NCBI GenBank assembly: GCA_020054355.1 | Contig: JAGVLI010000372.1 | Location: forward strand, 1 to 6,784 | DNA length: 6,784 nt | DNA from: Planctomycetales bacterium | GTDB lineage: Bacteria > Planctomycetota > Planctomycetia > Gemmatales > Gemmataceae | Reading direction: 5' to 3' | Part shown: positions 6,159 through 6,784 of the stretch, in pieces | Layout: each line of letters starts with the position of its first letter | Numbering within the stretch: position 1 is the first letter of the stretch | Made by a program: the position numbers and the translations under genes | The notes under the pieces: model-generated | What the model was told of the DNA's origin: nothing | The model's database searches: none | What the model saw: only the letters and a program-made list of their open reading frames with translations

Positions 6159-6164
6159 GAGGAA
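6159..6164 (+). promoter_or_regulatory. Ribosome-binding site GAGGAA
   Basis: GAGGAA lies 4 bases before the ATG at 6169 and supports that start for the DUF2203 gene. Confidence 0.7.
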
Positions 6165-6168
6165 CGCC

Positions 6169-6639
6169 ATGAATCGCAACGGATCGAAGAAGGGGCGGAA
6201 AAAAGTGATTCGGGTCTGGACCTACGACCAGGCCAAAAAGGCCGTCCCCTATATCGCCTCCGTCGTGCGCTCGCTCCGCGAGCACCGCATCGACGCGATG
6301 AACGAGAACCGTGAGGCGAAGCAACTGGCCGGCAAGCCCGGCCGCCCCGACCGCGCGGCCCTGATCGAACAGTCCGAACTGGCCCGCCGGGCGCGGGAAG
6401 CCGATAACCGTTTTGACGGCGCGATGGCGGAATTGAACGCCCTCGACGTCTTCTGCATCGATCCGGTGCGCGGCGAGGCCGTGGTGCCTTTCGTCCACGG
6501 GGAGCAACTGGCCTGGTACCTGTTCGACCTCTTCGATGAAGAAGACCACCTGCGGCACTGGCGCTACCACGAGGACCCCCTCGAGACGCGCCGGCCGATC
6601 GCCGAGGTGTTGAGCGCGCCGGAGACGCCGGCGGCTTGA
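6169..6639 (+). CDS. DUF2203 family protein
   Basis: A 156-residue, soluble, charged protein with no signal peptide or membrane segment. After a very basic start (MNRNGSKKGRKK) it has the family's two-part form. The N-terminal half opens with W-T-Y-D-Q-A-K-K-A-V-P-Y-I (17-29), equivalent to the 'F-T-x-E-x-A-N-x-L-L-P' entry of DUF2203, and continues as a long helix with many charged residues to about 90. The C-terminal half has the conserved closing pattern: LNALDVFCIDPVRGEAVVPF (89-108), then LAWYLFDLFDEEDHLRHWRY (114-133), ending in ETRRPI (139-144). This parallels 'G-x-x-V-K-D-x-x-x-G-L-V-D-F-P ... C-W-R-x-G-E ... W-H ... R-x-P-I' in other members. The biochemical role of the family is not known to me. 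It is transcribed alone, away from the protease-mla operon, and is followed by a terminator-like hairpin. Family assignment is by recall of the pattern. Confidence 0.85.
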   Translation: MNRNGSKKGRKKVIRVWTYDQAKKAVPYIASVVRSLREHRIDAMNENREAKQLAGKPGRPDRAALIEQSELARRAREADNRFDGAMAELNALDVFCIDPVRGEAVVPFVHGEQLAWYLFDLFDEEDHLRHWRYHEDPLETRRPIAEVLSAPETPAA

Positions 6640-6655
6640 CGACATTCCTTTTCCT

Positions 6656-6707
6656 CGCGGACGGTTCAGGGTGGACGTTCCAGGGCGTTCGCACTGAACC
6701 GTCCGCG
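6656..6707 (+). terminator. Terminator-like hairpin after the DUF2203 gene
   Basis: A perfect 14-bp stem (6656-6669 with 6694-6707, CGCGGACGGTTCAG and its complement) encloses a 24-base loop, 16 bases after the stop codon. It is followed by TTTATAT, only a short T-rich run. The loop is long for an intrinsic terminator, so this may instead be another REP-like repeat placed at the gene end. Confidence 0.45.
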
Positions 6708-6762
6708 TTTATATCGCGCGCGGCCCGGAATGAGCCCTTCGCCGAGAGAGCCGCGCACGCAG

Positions 6763-6784
6763 TAAGCGGCAGGGCGTCCGCTTA
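6763..6784. repeat. Inverted repeat at the right edge (may be cut)
   Basis: TAAGCGG (6763-6769) is complementary to CCGCTTA (6778-6784) around an 8-base loop; the second arm ends at the last base of the window, so the element may continue. A further 7-bp match, GCGCGGC (6718-6724) with GCCGCGC (6750-6756), lies just before it. These look like more intergenic palindromic sequence, but the arms are short enough to be chance. Confidence 0.35.

Larger units (their letters stand above)
5739..6168. other. Intergenic region between divergent genes
   Basis: These 430 bases lie between the leftward protease gene and the rightward DUF2203 gene. On the minus strand they could encode up to 95 extra N-terminal residues of the protease (starts at 5828 ATG or 6023 GTG), but that translation has no recognisable feature. 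They hold a possible leftward promoter (5995-6023) and the ribosome-binding site of the DUF2203 gene. The rightward frame at 5949-6314 has a low-complexity product and overlaps the DUF2203 gene, so I treat it as a shadow. I see no strong palindrome here, unlike the other gaps. Confidence 0.6.

Noticed and set aside
5949..6314. Rightward 121-codon open frame overlapping the DUF2203 start
   Set aside because: No recognisable domain, overlaps a gene with a good ribosome-binding site and family motifs, and ends in an arginine-rich stretch read out of frame from that gene.
6086..6694. Leftward 202-codon open frame opposite the DUF2203 gene
   Set aside because: Extremely arginine-rich low-complexity translation, as expected from the antisense of a GC-rich gene.

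Overview
The window is GC-rich bacterial DNA that fits a planctomycete best (Gemmatales or Pirellulales type). This rests on three things: the partial sigma factor has the typical planctomycete ECF wording (DGQLLERF, RRHGPMV, AEDAFQATFLVLARK); the intergenic gaps hold long GC-rich palindromic repeats; and the MlaD, site-2 protease and DUF2203 proteins resemble planctomycete versions I know. The lineage is inferred from recall, not from a database search.

Layout, left to right. 1-537 (minus strand) is the N-terminal 179 codons of an ECF sigma factor that runs off the left edge. 538-891 is a gap between divergent genes, holding a possible sigma-gene promoter, a short operator-like palindrome and a pair of 22-bp REP-like units in inverted orientation. 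892-1629 (plus) encodes a small exported protein of LolA/LolB-like character. A perfect 48-bp palindrome at 1637-1684 separates it from the convergent operon.

5738-1698 (minus) reads, in order of transcription, as a site-2 protease-family membrane metalloprotease, then mlaE (permease), mlaF (ATPase) and mlaD (MCE-domain substrate-binding protein). The last three form the core of an Mla-type ABC phospholipid transporter of the inner membrane: MlaE is the membrane channel, MlaF powers it, and MlaD is anchored by one helix and presents an MCE ring in the periplasm. No mlaB, mlaC or mlaA is present here. A 28-bp perfect hairpin lies between mlaF and mlaD inside the operon.

5739-6168 is a second gap between divergent genes. 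6169-6639 (plus) encodes a DUF2203-family protein, followed by a terminator-like hairpin (6656-6707) and the start of another inverted repeat at the right edge.

I see no mobile element, CRISPR array, RNA gene or clear novel system. The genes look like ordinary planctomycete core or envelope genes. The most unusual signal is in the intergenic repeats: three unrelated, perfect palindromic families within about 2.2 kb, one of them inside an operon.
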